DNA of 64,000 bases from Molanna angustata (lineage: Eukaryota; Arthropoda; Insecta; Trichoptera; Molannidae). The notes beneath the pieces are model-generated. The model saw only the letters and a program-made list of their open reading frames with translations, searched no databases and was not told the origin of the DNA. The position numbers were made by a program, and so were the translations under genes. This document shows, in pieces, positions 1 to 9,978 of the stretch (the stretch's first letter is position 1; each line of letters opens with the position of its first letter). Location of the stretch: positions 846,546 to 910,545 of the forward strand of contig OY754981.1 in assembly GCA_963576475.1 (NCBI GenBank), in the 5' to 3' direction.

Positions 1-602
1 AAGAAAATACATTTCATTATAATGTATATTATTCAAGTTATTATGTGCATAGTATAATATTCATTTATCTTTATATTAATTTTATAAATGGCATATGTTG
101 AGTTACATAACATTGCACTTAGCGTTACTCATTGATTATAATAAAAATATTCTAAGGTACAGTGTGGAAATTCATGGAAATTCATTCAAAAAATTCATAA
201 AAAGAACAGAGAAGAGGAAACAATCAAATTAATTTAAATGCATGCATTAAAATAAATTATGTTCAGGTCATCAGATATTGTAGTTCGAATAAACGTTCGA
301 ATAAAGAGAATTATTTACTGACTAATTTGTGTATTTTATTGAAATAAAAAAACAATTCAAAATACACAATATTTACGAATTATATATTATGCATGACTCA
401 ACTTTAAGTAGAAAATTCCTTAAATTAATTTATATTTTTAATAAATAAAAATAAAAAACTTGTTTATAATTCATGGAAATTCTAAATATTAATTAATTTA
501 AATGTAATTCCATGAAGAACTGACGATCAAAAAGTTAAATTTAATTAGTTAAATCTAATTAAAAATTCCTAGTAAATAAGTCATAAGCTAGTAAATGTCA
601 TA
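1..602. other. AT-rich intergenic DNA, no gene seen
   Basis: No coding or RNA signal is visible. The stretch contains several short recurrences of TTCATGGAAATTC (about 170-190 and 470-482) and, at 571-617, a 17-bp unit containing TAGTAAAT and CATAAGC repeated imperfectly, which runs into repeat family P. Confidence 0.6.
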
Positions 603-737
603 AGCTAGTAAATGCCCTAACAAGGCGAAATAGGCCTATAGCCCATAATAAAATCCATGTAGAATCAAAAAGTGATTACTTTTAATTATAGATATAACTT
701 ATAATGGAATTCTACAAAAAAACTTCGTCGATCATTA
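603..737 (+). repeat. Dispersed repeat family P, copy 1
   Basis: This block matches the reverse complement of 33458-33594 almost base for base. Shared landmarks are AATGCCCTAA, GGCGAAATAGGCCTAT, the run before AATCAAAAAGTG, and TAATGGAATTCTACA followed by CTTCGTCGATCATT. The TAATGGAATTCTAC-type motif also occurs near 27177 and 47489, so the family or its end is present more than twice. Class unknown. GGCGAAATAGGCCTATC looks distantly like the 3' half of a hammerhead core, but the CUGAUGA half is not conserved. Confidence 0.75.
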
Positions 738-956
738 GAAAATTCCTCTTGTTCTGAAGTGAATCACATTTCACAAAACATACTAACTAAATAAAACTTG
801 TTATGTAAATCTTAGTTTATGCCTCGTATTCAAGGACATATTATAACATAATATTTATATTATATTATATTGAAACAACGTTTTGTATAAACTTACATCC
901 AAACAAAATATGAAAAATCTTATAAAGTACATAATGCTTACAAAACAAAATAACGT

Positions 957-1290
957 AAAATGAGGACAAGGAAAGAATGCAAAATGAAGAACTAATAAAG
1001 AATTAATAAAATTACATCTCAAAGTTAACACATTGAGATGGTTTGGCCACTTGGGAAGAATTAACGAAGATTGCGTGATGATGAAAATATACAAAGCTGA
1101 TAGGAACGGAATAAGAGGTCCGGGGCGCCCAATAAAAGGATGGCACGACCATTTGAACGATATTATTAAGGACGGAAATGTGAAAAGCATGAACAGCAGA
1201 CGAACATGTTTATGAAGATGCATGAATATTGACGAAGGGACGAATGTGTGTCGTCAAGATAAAAATATGACATGGCGTGATGTTAAAATT
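957..1290 (+). pseudogene. LINE 3'-end remnant L1 (RT C-terminal tail)
   Basis: The + strand encodes a typical C-terminal tail of a non-LTR retrotransposon reverse transcriptase: LRWFGHLGRI, then KIYKADRNGIRG, GRPIKGWHDHLNDI and NSRRTC, followed by a stop and drift. The same tail occurs at 40105-40460 and, reversed, at 52985-53375. Downstream, GACATGGCGTGATG is the start of the shared 3' end described in the findings. It is 5'-truncated and not functional; the clade (RTE-like) is inferred. Confidence 0.8.
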
Positions 1291-1423
1291 TCATTAAACA
1301 CAAGTAGATCAAAATAAAAAGGAAAAACTACATATGAGTAATTTTAAAGTACATAGGTACCTATGAACACAGTGGAAGATCATGATACCGAAATTTGAAT
1401 TATTTATGAAAGATTTGTTGTGG

Positions 1424-1670
1424 GGTACCGGCTTTGAATAGTGCTTCCACTCATTTATATTATCATCGCTTTTCGCGCAAAAGCCAGATATCCGAAAATA
1501 CAATAGACACAATAACATCTCACATAGTTCAAAGTGCCTTTTTAGGTGAGGCGATACTGGTGTTTAAGGATATATGCTCGCGACGTGCTTCCCTTTATGA
1601 GGTAATGTACACCCGCACACCTGTCGCTGGTTACCCCGTATTGTGGTAAATGCCGTGATGGTGTGAACGA
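1424..1670 (-). repeat. SINE-1 family, copy a
   Basis: One of about seven copies recognised by shared blocks: AATAGTGCTTCCACT, a CGAAAATACAATAG-like run, AATAACATCTCACATAG, a gap of AAAAAGGC type, CACCCGCACACCTGTCGCTGGTTACCCC and a terminal GCCGTGATGGTGTGAACGA. The 3' end is thus on the right, ending like the LINE tails of this window. The tRNA-like head is missing. Confidence 0.75.
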
Positions 1671-1840
1671 GTGGTTTTTTCAATTGCTTTAATTGATTTT
1701 TTGAACTTTATAACTTTAATATTCATATATCGGTCACCATTCTGACGGTGCTCGGCATTAAGCGATACCGGTAAATTGGTGTCGCTTTTGGGAACAAAAT
1801 GAAATAGAAAAAAAAAATATTTTAAATATAATATTTTTTT

Positions 1841-2035
1841 AGTTACATATACGCAAACATTGATTTTTTTCCATGTCGAGAGTCAAATTATATTTTAATA
1901 AAAAAAAATATTACCTCAATAGAGACAAAGTTGGAATATTAAAGAAGAATCTGGAAATCAAGGCACCTTTTTGATTTCCCAGTTCTTCCTTAATATTCCA
2001 TCTTCGTCTCTGTTGAGATGTTTAAAAAAATGTCA
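1841..2035. mobile_element. Foldback MITE family FB, copy A (short)
   Basis: An inverted repeat: ACCTCAATAGAGACAAAGTTGGAATATTAAAG-type sequence on the left reads back on the right as CTTAATATTCCATCTTCGTCTCTGTTGAGAT. The outer left flank TACGCAAACATTGATTTTTTTCC is also part of the element, because it recurs next to copies B, D, E, F and G. The loop is very short here, so this copy is close to one hairpin. Confidence 0.75.
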
Positions 2036-2114
2036 AGGGTATAAATATATTTATTACATCATAATTCTATGTCACATAGTAATTAAGTGTAACATTCAAA
2101 TAGACTTTTTATTC

Positions 2115-3097
2115 TTAAGGGGGGGACTGCTGCCAACGTACCTATTCTTCAATTTGATATACCTACCATCATTATTTCTTATAAAACTGTTTTAAAAAAT
2201 AATTTAGATAGTTTGGGTATTAGTAAAGAAAAATATTTCTTTACTAATGTTCTATATAAATTCTTGTAGAAAAATAATGGTAGACCCCGATTTTCAACGT
2301 TTATCTTATATTTTTAATAAACTATAAGGCGTAGAGTAATACATTTTTTTTTAATTAAAGACGACAAAATATCTAGAAAAATATAATGTGACGTTGCAAT
2401 AATGCTTCAGGTTTAGTAAATAAACCTAATAAACATTTAAAAAAAAAAATGAATATGTCCTTGTTAAACAAGTACATATACATCTTCCTACGTTCCCTAA
2501 AATAAGCAAATAAATGCTTGTGCTTAGGTGAACGAAGGATTTGAACTCGCGACCACTGGATTACTAGCCCAGCGCGCTAACCGCTCTGCCACCGACCCAT
2601 CTGAGCCATCGACCCATTTATTTTCCATTCAGAGCTATTACGAAATAAAAGTTTTTTTTTGGTTTATTAACTTCACCTTTTTTTTATTTTTTTTTATTGA
2701 GTAACATAATATGAACATACACATATTTACATTAATACAATTTTTTTTTCAATAGGTACTGTCCCAAAAAAGTTAAAAACTTGTGCTTGGGACGATTCAC
2801 TAATGCAACGTTACATCGTATTTTTCCAGATATTTTGATCTTCTTTAATTTATTAAAACAATATAATGCTCTTTACCTTATAGTTTATTAGAAATTTAAG
2901 ATAAATGTCAAAAATCGGGATATGCTTATTATTTTCCTACAAGAATATATACAGAATATAATTAAAAAGTTAAGGTATATTTTTTTTTATTAATATCCAA
3001 ACTAATTAGATTATTTTATTCAAAATGATTAGTTTTGTAGTAATGATGCAAATCCAAATTTAAAAAATAGGTACGTTGGCAGCAGTCACCCTCTTAA
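2115..3097. mobile_element. TTAA-flanked foldback element Q with about 310-bp inverted repeats
   Basis: The left end TTAAGGGGGGGACTGCTGCC is mirrored on the right by GGCAGCAGTCACCCTCTTAA. The arms can be followed inward through the CCGATTTTT, TAGTTTGG and TTGTAG..AAAATAAT blocks to about 2425 and 2790. Both ends carry TTAA, the target-site duplication of the piggyBac superfamily, but no transposase is present and the assignment is inference. A SINE-2 copy lies in the middle. Related arms are at 23725-23840, 59262 and 59490. Confidence 0.7.
2441..2601 (-). repeat. SINE-2 family, copy a (tRNA-derived)
   Basis: On the - strand it starts with a tRNA-like head (GGTCGGTGGCAGAGCGGTTAGC as box-A region, GAGTTCAAATCC as box B). 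It continues with a body containing GCTTATTTTAGGGAACGTAG and ends with TTTAACAAGGACATATTCATTTTT. Box B is one base off the usual GGTTCGAATCC. It is nested inside element Q. Confidence 0.85.
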
Positions 3098-3099
3098 TT

Positions 3100-3540
3100 G
3101 CAAAAAAACGTTTTCATAATATGCTGTTGTGTTTTCAAATAAAATACATTTAAAAATCCCATCCCATATAAAAAATAAATGATATTCGCCTCATTTCTTG
3201 TTAATCGTTCAGTAATCGTTTAGTTACATCCTCACTACTGTTACCAAGGTAAAAAGGGGTGGTATCTATGTGATAGTGTTTACGACGTTGACCTAATAAT
3301 GTATCGAATATTATTGTGGAATTCCGTGCTGGTACGACAGCGGAAAATATCGATTGGAATGATTCCACAAAATATACATTTTTCAGTTTTCATTCGACAG
3401 TATCCATTCACGTCCGCAAATTCAACTTCAAAGTTGATTGGAATTTTTACCGTGTGATTAATGGAGGGGAATTTCAATCAAATGGATACAGAAGACAATA
3501 TCCATGTACGATTTAAATATAAATGTTTTACATTCGTCTT
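3100..3540. other. Unassigned DNA
   Basis: Two overlapping reading frames of about 65 codons on opposite strands near 3280-3516 have no recognisable motif and are probably chance. No repeat partner was found in the window. Confidence 0.5.
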
Positions 3541-3544
3541 TAAA

Positions 3545-3720
3545 ACTCTTCTACTACCTGTATTATAAACATCCAGCTCTGAGTGTTAGGTTCTTGATAA
3601 AAAAGGATATGGATGCTGAACTGGCTTTGGAACCAATTACCCAATGGTTTAAGAGAAGCTCCTAGTTTAATAATTTTCAAGAAGCTTCTCAAGTCACACT
3701 TCTTATTCTCATACCTATAA
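3545..3720 (+). pseudogene. LINE RT C-terminal fragment (CR1/Jockey-like)
   Basis: At 3628-3720 the frame reads WNQLPNGLREAP then IIFKKLLKSHFLF and stops. This is the usual C-terminal pattern LWNxLPxxLRxAxSLxxFKxxLKxxL of CR1- and Jockey-type reverse transcriptases. Upstream coding sequence is too decayed to follow. Non-functional 3' remnant. Confidence 0.6.
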
Positions 3721-3773
3721 CTCCTTTATCCTTCATCCCTTCACAACCCATCCTTTTACTATTTTTGGACATT

Positions 3774-3946
3774 CTTCTTCTTCTTCCGATGGCTCTAGTC
3801 TACAGCCCATATCGAGCCTTGGCTTCCATCAATCCTCGCCTCCAACTCCTCATGTTTCCTGCTGCTGTCCTCCAGTCTGCTACTTGCAGTAATTGTTCTG
3901 CATCCTCTTTCACCTCATCCTCCCATCGCAGCCTGGGTCTGCCATT
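3774..3946 (-). pseudogene. 5'-truncated LINE tail with 13-bp target-site duplication
   Basis: The - strand from 3943 to 3800 encodes a 47-residue LINE tail: GRPRLRWEDEVKEDAEQLL, then WRTAAGNMRSWRRG, ending ARYGL and a stop, followed by a GAAGAAGAA tail. ATTTTTGGACATT occurs exactly at 3761-3773 and again at 3947-3959, flanking the insert as expected for target-primed reverse transcription. This defines a 173-bp insertion. Confidence 0.85.
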
Positions 3947-4070
3947 ATTTTTGGACATTATCATTGTATCTTCTTCTTCTTCTTTTTATAGGTTGACACC
4001 TGTTTTTTTTTAGGCACTTTGCCCGTCCCTCCAGCTATCATTATATAATTAAAATAAATAAATATCTTAT

Positions 4071-4937
4071 GGCCGTGTTCACCAAGGAACATCAAATGGA
4101 TCATCAACTAACTACCTGCTCGGAGCTCAAATCCTTGAGTACATCGCTCAGTGAATTTGTATTTCACCAACTAAAAACCAACATTCTTAATTGAGCCCTA
4201 GGCTCAACTCTCCTTAAATTTCCGGTGTAAAGGAATACGAACTCAAGTTTAATTATATAGAAATATTTAAAAACCAAGAACACATTATTTATCTTGTTTC
4301 CTTTATTAAAATAACAATCAAATATTATTCCAGTGTGTAGTTCACAATTTTTACAAGTTTTGAAATTGTTTGAAAAAAAGTATTACTTTGATCTCATCAG
4401 TAGGTATATTCGCATTAGTGTCGTGAATGGCCGCGGGCGCTGTATACCTGAAACCATGTTTACAAACATATCGCGTACCTGATATTCTACCCCTGCTACC
4501 TGTGTTATTGTGCATACTGCCATTATTGTTTTCGTTGACATCTATTATGCTGTTTTAAATGAAATTCAATTTTATTTAACAAATACAAAAAGCAATGTTT
4601 TGACATCATGAATAAATTCTTTCGTTCATTTCACCTGGGTAAGCGTTCTTGTCTATTTCATCGGCTAATTCAACTATTTTCTCAAACCAGGTCTTTCGTG
4701 ATAATAATATATCTGGATAATATAGAAATATAATATAAAATATAACAAGTGCTAAAATGTAATAATTTTAGTTACAAAATACGTTGATGAATGACTTGAT
4801 CCACAATAGACCGTCACTTAAGAGTTGAGTCGCCGGCGTCACTTAACGGTAGTAAGTTTGTTTGGAGAAACGAAATTTTACGCTAAGTACATCAAAAAAT
4901 TGATTTTAGCGCTAAGGAACCTTGGTGAAAGTGGGGG
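4071..4937. mobile_element. Harbinger-like MITE candidate
   Basis: The ends are imperfect inverted repeats centred on TTCACCAAGG: GGCCGTGTTCACCAAGGAAC on the left, and on the right the reverse complement of CCACTTTCACCAAGGTTCC. GG...TTTCACCA ends are usual for PIF/Harbinger elements. No transposase frame is seen and the 3-bp target-site duplication could not be fixed. Confidence 0.45.
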
Positions 4938-4939
4938 TT

Positions 4940-5012
4940 AGTGTCAACCACGTTTGAGTATTTTTATGTCAACTAGTTTCGGAGACGTGACCGCTCCTTC
5001 GTCCGGACAGAC
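4940..5012 (-). ncRNA. Degenerate hammerhead-ribozyme-like motif
   Basis: On the - strand a helix II of GGAG...CTCC is followed by CGAAAC and a short palindromic helix III (ACTAGT). The bases before helix II are close to CUGAUGA but carry an insertion of about five bases and one substitution. Helix I can be drawn from GTAT/ATAC and GTC/GAC. The downstream AAAATAC...ACGTGGTT matches the intact motif at 26.3 kb. Probably a dead relative of it. Confidence 0.4.
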
Positions 5013-5204
5013 TTATACTAAAATTACTATGTACGTATGAAACGTGTGCATAAAAGTATGGATCAAAAAGTTGATGGGCGGATTTCCAAAATGTAAGTAT
5101 AAACTGTTGAATAAGTTAGCTGCGATATTTGAATAGTTTCCCGTCGTATATATAATTTGATCAATTCATCTTTTTTTATCACATTAACTGTACATGCTAT
5201 GAGG

Positions 5205-5445
5205 CACCATCTAAGAATAGTGCTTCCAATATCATCATTTTCGGGTGTTCTGTAAGAGCTGGGTAATCGAAAATACAACAGGCAACAATAACATCTCACA
5301 TAGTGCAGGAATGGGGTTCACCACCCATTCTTAATGTAATGCCTTTTTAGGTGAGATGTGATTGGTATGTGGTGATACATACATGTGTCTTACTTCCTTA
5401 TTCGGTAATGCACACCCGAACACCTGTCGCTGGTCATCCCACATT
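5205..5445 (-). repeat. SINE-1 family, copy b
   Basis: Shares AGAATAGTGCTTCCA, CGAAAATACAACAGGCAACAATAACATC, CCACCCATTCTTAATG, and CACCCGAACACCTGTCGCTGG with the other copies. The 3' end toward the right stops at the TGGTCATCCCACATT block, before the usual CGTGATGGTATG. Confidence 0.75.
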
Positions 5446-5653
5446 TATTTATTTATGTTAAAGTTGGACAAAAAACAGCGTTAAGACATAGTACAATACA
5501 ATAGTAACATCAAGTATTAAGGCCTATTACATTTTGTCGTTTTGATTGACATAAAATAATACAAGTTTGCAAAAAATAAAAAAAAATAAAATATGATCAT
5601 AGGTTGGTATGTAGGTAAAGCAACATTTCAAGTTAACAATGATTTAAAACATG

Positions 5654-5889
5654 TCGGCCTTCGTGGCTCAGTTGGTTGGGTATCTAACTGCTGATCCAAA
5701 GGTCCCGGGTTCGATTCCCGGTGGAGATACAGTTTTTAATTGTGTTTTCAGTCTGGATCTGTGAGACGATAAATATCGTAAGTATCCAGAATGTGGCAAC
5801 TTGTTATTGGGTGCGTGTTAAATAAATATTTGACATAGTACCTGTTAGTTGCCCGAGAAGCAATATTAAATAAATAAATAAATAAATAA
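5654..5889 (+). repeat. SINE-3 family, copy a (tRNA-derived, with head)
   Basis: A 75-base tRNA-like head begins GGCCTTCGTGGCTCAGTTGG (box A) and contains GGTTCGATTCCC (box B). It runs into a body with TTTTAATTGTGTTTTCAGTC, ATCCAGAATGTGGCAACTTG and an AAAT-type tail. Copies without a full head are at 36200-36360 and 59054-59184. The cloverleaf is incomplete in the anticodon arm, so it is a SINE head rather than a tRNA gene. Confidence 0.8.
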
Positions 5890-5899
5890 AATAAAATAA

Positions 5900-7140
5900 T
5901 ATTGAACTAAAAGGAAAAAAGAAAAAAGAGAATAAATGCCGTCAAGGTTTCCTATAATAAGTGGTTATTGATCTTCTTTTGTATAGAGTATTTGAATGTT
6001 GTGGAGCTGAGGTGGAAGATGTCAAACTCTTGAAATCTGTTATTGTATGTATCGCACATTCTATGAATAGTCATGTTTTGTGCGTAATTGGTGCGGTGAA
6101 TTGGAAGGTGGAATAAATGTGTATGTCTAGTTCTGCGAGTAGGAATATTAAATGAAATGGTATTGAGTATTGAGGGGCAGTCGATATTATTATTTATAAT
6201 GTTGTACAGAAGCATCATATCATTTAATGTGCGTCTATTCTCGAGACTGTCGATTTTATAATAGATTCTCGCGCAGTCGTAGCTGGGGAACTCGAGGTAT
6301 GCTTAACGGTTTAAGTATTTAATGAACAATCTTTGTATTCTTTCAATGCGTTGTTTGTATGTTGTGTATCTTGGGGACCAGATTGGGGATGCGTATTCGA
6401 GTATTGGTCGAACCATGGTATAATATATAGATTTTAATGTATTTATGTTCTTGAAAGATTTGCAGGTTCTGAATATGAATCCAAGAGTTCTATAAGCCTT
6501 GTCTATCATTTTATCTATATGGTTGCTGAATGTAAGGCTCCCATCCATGATTATACCGAGGTCTCTTACAGTGTCGCAAGGTGTTATGGAAACTTTATTA
6601 ATGTTATAGGAAAAAGTTATGGGTGATTGTTTTCGGGTAAAGGTTAGTTTGTAACATTTGTCTGCATTAATAGTCAATTTGTTTGTCAGGCAGTAGTCCG
6701 TAAGTCTGTCAAGATCAGCTTGCATATTGAGGCAGTCGTTGTGATTCCTGATTATAGAAGATATTTTCATATCGTCTGCGAATAATTCGTATTGTGTGTG
6801 TAATAAGCAGTTACCGATGTCAAAGATATATATATTGAAAAGAAGTGGTCCAAGGTGGGATCCTTGCGGTACACCTGAGGGAACGGCTAGAAAGTTTGAT
6901 TTGTGTCCGCCGACAACAACTGATTGGTGGCGATTTGTTATATAGGATCTAAACCAGCGGTGAAGATCACCGTGTATGCCCAAACTGTATAGTTTGTTAA
7001 GGAGGATGTTGTGATTAACTCTGTCGAAGGCCTTAGAATAGTCAGTGTATATAGTATCTGTTTGTTGTCTGTTGTGTGTGTTAGTGAGTATTCGATGAGT
7101 GAAGGAAATTAGATTGGATGTTACAGATCTATTGCATCTG
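5900..7140 (-). pseudogene. Jockey/CR1-like LINE, 3' half with reverse transcriptase
   Basis: The main open stretch (7214 to 6303, - strand, 303 codons) encodes reverse transcriptase fingers, palm and thumb: YTDYSKAFDRVNHN (first catalytic Asp), SGVPQGSHLGPLLFNIYI, then LFADD with the two catalytic Asp, KLTINADKC, VRDLGI, a thumb segment ending NTLKSIYYTMVRPILEYASP, and RIERIQRLFIKYL. Downstream, in another frame (6218-5952), FNIPTRRTRHTHLF and NYAQN are the usual C-terminus. The catalytic Asp residues survive, but the N-terminal RT motifs, the endonuclease and ORF1 are missing and the end is frameshifted. It is a 5'-truncated relic; the AT-rich 3' end abuts SINE-3. Confidence 0.85.
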
Positions 7141-7286
7141 TTACAGATACATTGTGGTCTATGTCGCGATGGTATTTGTGTATGTAAATGTCCATCAAAC
7201 ACCAATTCATTCATTCAACTCCCAGGAATTTACGTCCTATACATATTGTTGTCTCTAAACCTATCTGAAATTCGAATATTTTTTTT

Positions 7287-7615
7287 AATTACATATACGT
7301 AAACGTTGGATTTTTTTCCCTGTCGGGAGTCAAATGATGTTTTTTTGAGAAACTTTTCAATATCTCAATAGTGACGAAGTTGGAATATAATAGAAGAACC
7401 AGGAACTCAGAGCTTACGACCTGTCATCGGCTGGTTTGCGTGATCACTTTTTGCGCTTGCGCAACGTTTACAATTATGCCTGTATTAATTGGCATAATTT
7501 GTGAACGTTGCGCAAGCGCATAAAGTGATTACGTAAACCAGCCGATGACAGGTCGTAAGCCCTGTAGTTGCTTTGAGTTCCTGTTTCTTCTATAATATTC
7601 TAACTTCGTCTCTAT
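7287..7615. mobile_element. Foldback MITE family FB, copy B (most complete)
   Basis: Two arms of about 115 bases mirror each other around a short centre near 7486-7495. Landmarks reading inward from both sides are GACGAAGTTGGAATAT, AAGAA(C)CAGGAACTC, CTTACGACCTGTCATCGGCTG, GTGATCAC and GCGCTTGCGCAACGTT. The outer left flank has ACGTAAACGTTGGATTTTTT, shared with copies A, D, E and F. There is no coding capacity. The RNA would form a hairpin of over 100 bp. Confidence 0.85.
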
Positions 7616-7629
7616 CTGAAATTGCTAGT

Positions 7630-8130
7630 TCTTTGAGAACGGAGACGTTATGACCGCCTGAAAGACATTTAAAAATGCTCTGATAGTCTAAAATGATTGT
7701 AAAGGGTGAATTGAGTGTCCCAAATGTTAGGCACGTGGTATATAATCAATACAGTGTCTGGAACCACGTGGCGCACACGTGTACGTTATTGGTTGATAGC
7801 TTGGGGTAGTTATTTAGTAAAACTCTCTATAATATGATGTAGTTATAGAGATATCTAGATATGCCTACATTTATGTAGGTAACTACTAACTGAACAGTTA
7901 TGTGTGTCACTACTTAATATCGATGGAAGTATTGATTAAATAAATTTACATACACAATAGGTACCTGCCCACCTCTGAACTGTCATTCGGGTAATCAACT
8001 CTCTATTTAACACCTAATTACATCACAGAGTACGGAATATACTGAGCTGACATAAGCTACGACTATAGGCTAGGAGATTGGTACACAAAATGAGATGGAA
8101 CGGGGGTATCCCAAATACATACCTACTTTT
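7630..8130. other. Unassigned DNA
   Basis: No coding frame, repeat partner or structure was recognised here. Confidence 0.5.
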
Positions 8131-8636
8131 AATATCCCAATAGAGACGAAGTTGGTATATTATAGAAGAACCAGGAACTCAAAGCACCTACAGGGCTTAC
8201 GTCCTGTAATCGGCTGGTAAGTCAAAAAATAATTAATATTTCTGGCGCAGTTCAGGGGTGACATCTGTGCGAGACACTTTCACCTCATTTATTTTCATTG
8301 TTTCATTGTTTATAATTAATCCAATTTATCAATAGATGGCGTTACAAACAAGGTTTCTTCGTTACTTCATATATGGCAATAGTATAATGCTTTATTTTCA
8401 AATGAATTGTTAGGTACACATTATTTAAATATATAGAACTTATAAAAATTACATTAATAAGCGAACTCAATAAAAAGGCATAATTGGTAAACGTTGCGCA
8501 AGCGCATAAAGTGATCGCGTAAACCAGCCGATGACGGGTCCTAAGCCCTATAGGTGCCTTGAGTTCCTGGTTCTTCAATAATATCCCAAGTTCGTCTCTA
8601 TTGAGATATTCAAATTTTGTCAGTAAAAATATCAAT
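8131..8636. mobile_element. Foldback MITE family FB, copy C (arms separated by an insert)
   Basis: The left arm (8131-8222) and right arm (8478-8636) match copy B, including CCTGTAATCGGCTGG on the left and GTTGCGCAAGCGCATAAAGTGATC on the right. The 255 bases between are foreign and hold repeat Y (8321-8409). Confidence 0.8.
8321..8409 (+). repeat. Dispersed repeat Y, copy 1
   Basis: CAATAGATGGCGTTACAAA, a T-rich spacer, CTTCATATATGGCAATAGT and CTTATTTTCAA-like sequence recur at 63852-63940 in the same orientation. Class unknown. Confidence 0.65.
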
Positions 8637-8639
8637 GTA

Positions 8640-9490
8640 TGGAAGTGACAATTGCCTGACACGTAACAACTGTGCTAAATTTCTTGTGCTAAATGACACC
8701 ATTTTTCTAAGAAGAATCTATTCTGACTGACAGATTGTATCTATCATATCTGCAACAAACAGATCTAAAGATCTTCAAAAAGCAGAAGATGCTATAAAAT
8801 TCATATAGATGTCAGCTCAAAAGTCTTCTTGAATATTATGTCGATTTGATAAACTATATAAACTTAAACTATACTCTATATAATAATTTACTTCTATCCT
8901 ACGTACTCACTTTAAGTGTCCGGATATAAAGGCCTTTCCATTCCAATATGATGCAGCAGCTGTTGCCAAGGCATAAGCCAGAACCAAGTCATCTTCATTG
9001 CATCTTTGTGCCATGTTTCAGCAGACAAGAAGATCCTGATCATCCTGGATCGCCCGCCTCAACCTTCATAGATACGACGTCTTTAAATGGACTATAAATA
9101 TATTTTAATGTGCTTGTCTTTTAAAAATGATTTATCATAAAATATAAAACACCAGTACAATATAATGACTTTAAAAATCATGCAGTTGTCTATGATTTTA
9201 ACCCTTCACCATTTCTATCCAACATTTATTTTCATTAAATCAAATTGTGTATTATTACCTAACCCTTTCGATGAAATGTGGTAGACTTGTCTTTGGCGAA
9301 GAATAGATTTGTAGTGATGGGCAATTGCAAACTGAATATGGATTTTTTTATGTCACCATCTTCTTTTTTGTAACTGCTGAATGTAGGCTCTTCTATAATG
9401 TTTTCCACTTCTTTTTTTATCCATTTTAAAAAAGGGCAACGTACATAATTAAAAAAATAAAACAAATAAGAATAACATTAGTAATTCTGG
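8640..9490. other. Unassigned DNA
   Basis: No gene recognised. A slightly GC-richer segment at 8930-9090 has no identifiable frame. Confidence 0.5.
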
Positions 9491-9494
9491 CTTA

Positions 9495-9620
9495 ATAAGC
9501 TCACCTTTAATTTCATGTTACATGTACTCACTGCTGGTAACAAAACAATTGATTATTCCAGTCTAATGTGGCTCCAGAAAAAGAACTGATCCTTTCCAAA
9601 TTATTATATGTGGTAAGGAA
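9495..9620. repeat. Dispersed repeat R, copy 1
   Basis: AGCTCACCTTTAATTTCATG, ACTGCTGGTAACAAAA and CTAATGTGGCTCCAGAAAAAG recur in order at 21545-21720, the second copy being longer in the middle. It may be the 3' untranslated part of the LINE fragment that follows on the - strand. Confidence 0.6.
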
Positions 9621-9745
9621 ACAGTACAATGGCGAATTCTGAGTGGCGTTAATATTTTTTTTGTCTTATAAGAACTTGATGTGTGCCTTGTTCGTCTGAT
9701 TGGTATGTTGAAGTTAATAATTTTCAGAAAGTCTGTACAGTCAAT
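9600..9745 (-). pseudogene. LINE C-terminal fragment
   Basis: The - strand reads CTDFLKIINFNIPIRRTRHT and continues to LRIRHCTVSLPHI. This is the same C-terminal module as in the Jockey/CR1-like LINE at 5900-7140, where it reads FNIPTRRTRHTHLF. It is the end of a 5'-truncated copy and is interrupted upstream by MITE W. Confidence 0.65.
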
Positions 9746-9861
9746 TTGTCCTATACTGATTCGTTTCAGAGTACGAATACATCTAAAACCACACATTTAG
9801 ACATTTATCGTATACTAAAATTCAGACGGCTAAATTTAGACGAATCAGAATAGGACATAAT
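9746..9861. mobile_element. MITE W, copy 1
   Basis: Ends mirror each other: GTCCTATACTGATTCGT on the left and ACGAATCAGAATAGGACATAAT on the right. The longer copy at 41199-41386 has the same ends and the same TTCAGACGG(A/C)TAAATTTAGACG interior near the right end. Confidence 0.65.
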
Positions 9862-9978
9862 ATTGGAATTCATTATGTCATAAAGGAACATTATGTCTGA
9901 AGTCCTTCGTCTTGTCTGTAAAGTCTACAACTCATTTGAATTTTCGCAAATTTAAACTTCTTTTTTGACGGTCTTTTA

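Noticed and set aside
5654..5730. Functional tRNA gene
   Set aside because: Boxes A and B are good, but the anticodon arm does not pair properly, and the sequence continues into a SINE body that recurs elsewhere. The same holds for the heads at 2525, 29678, 31692, 48061 and 58057.
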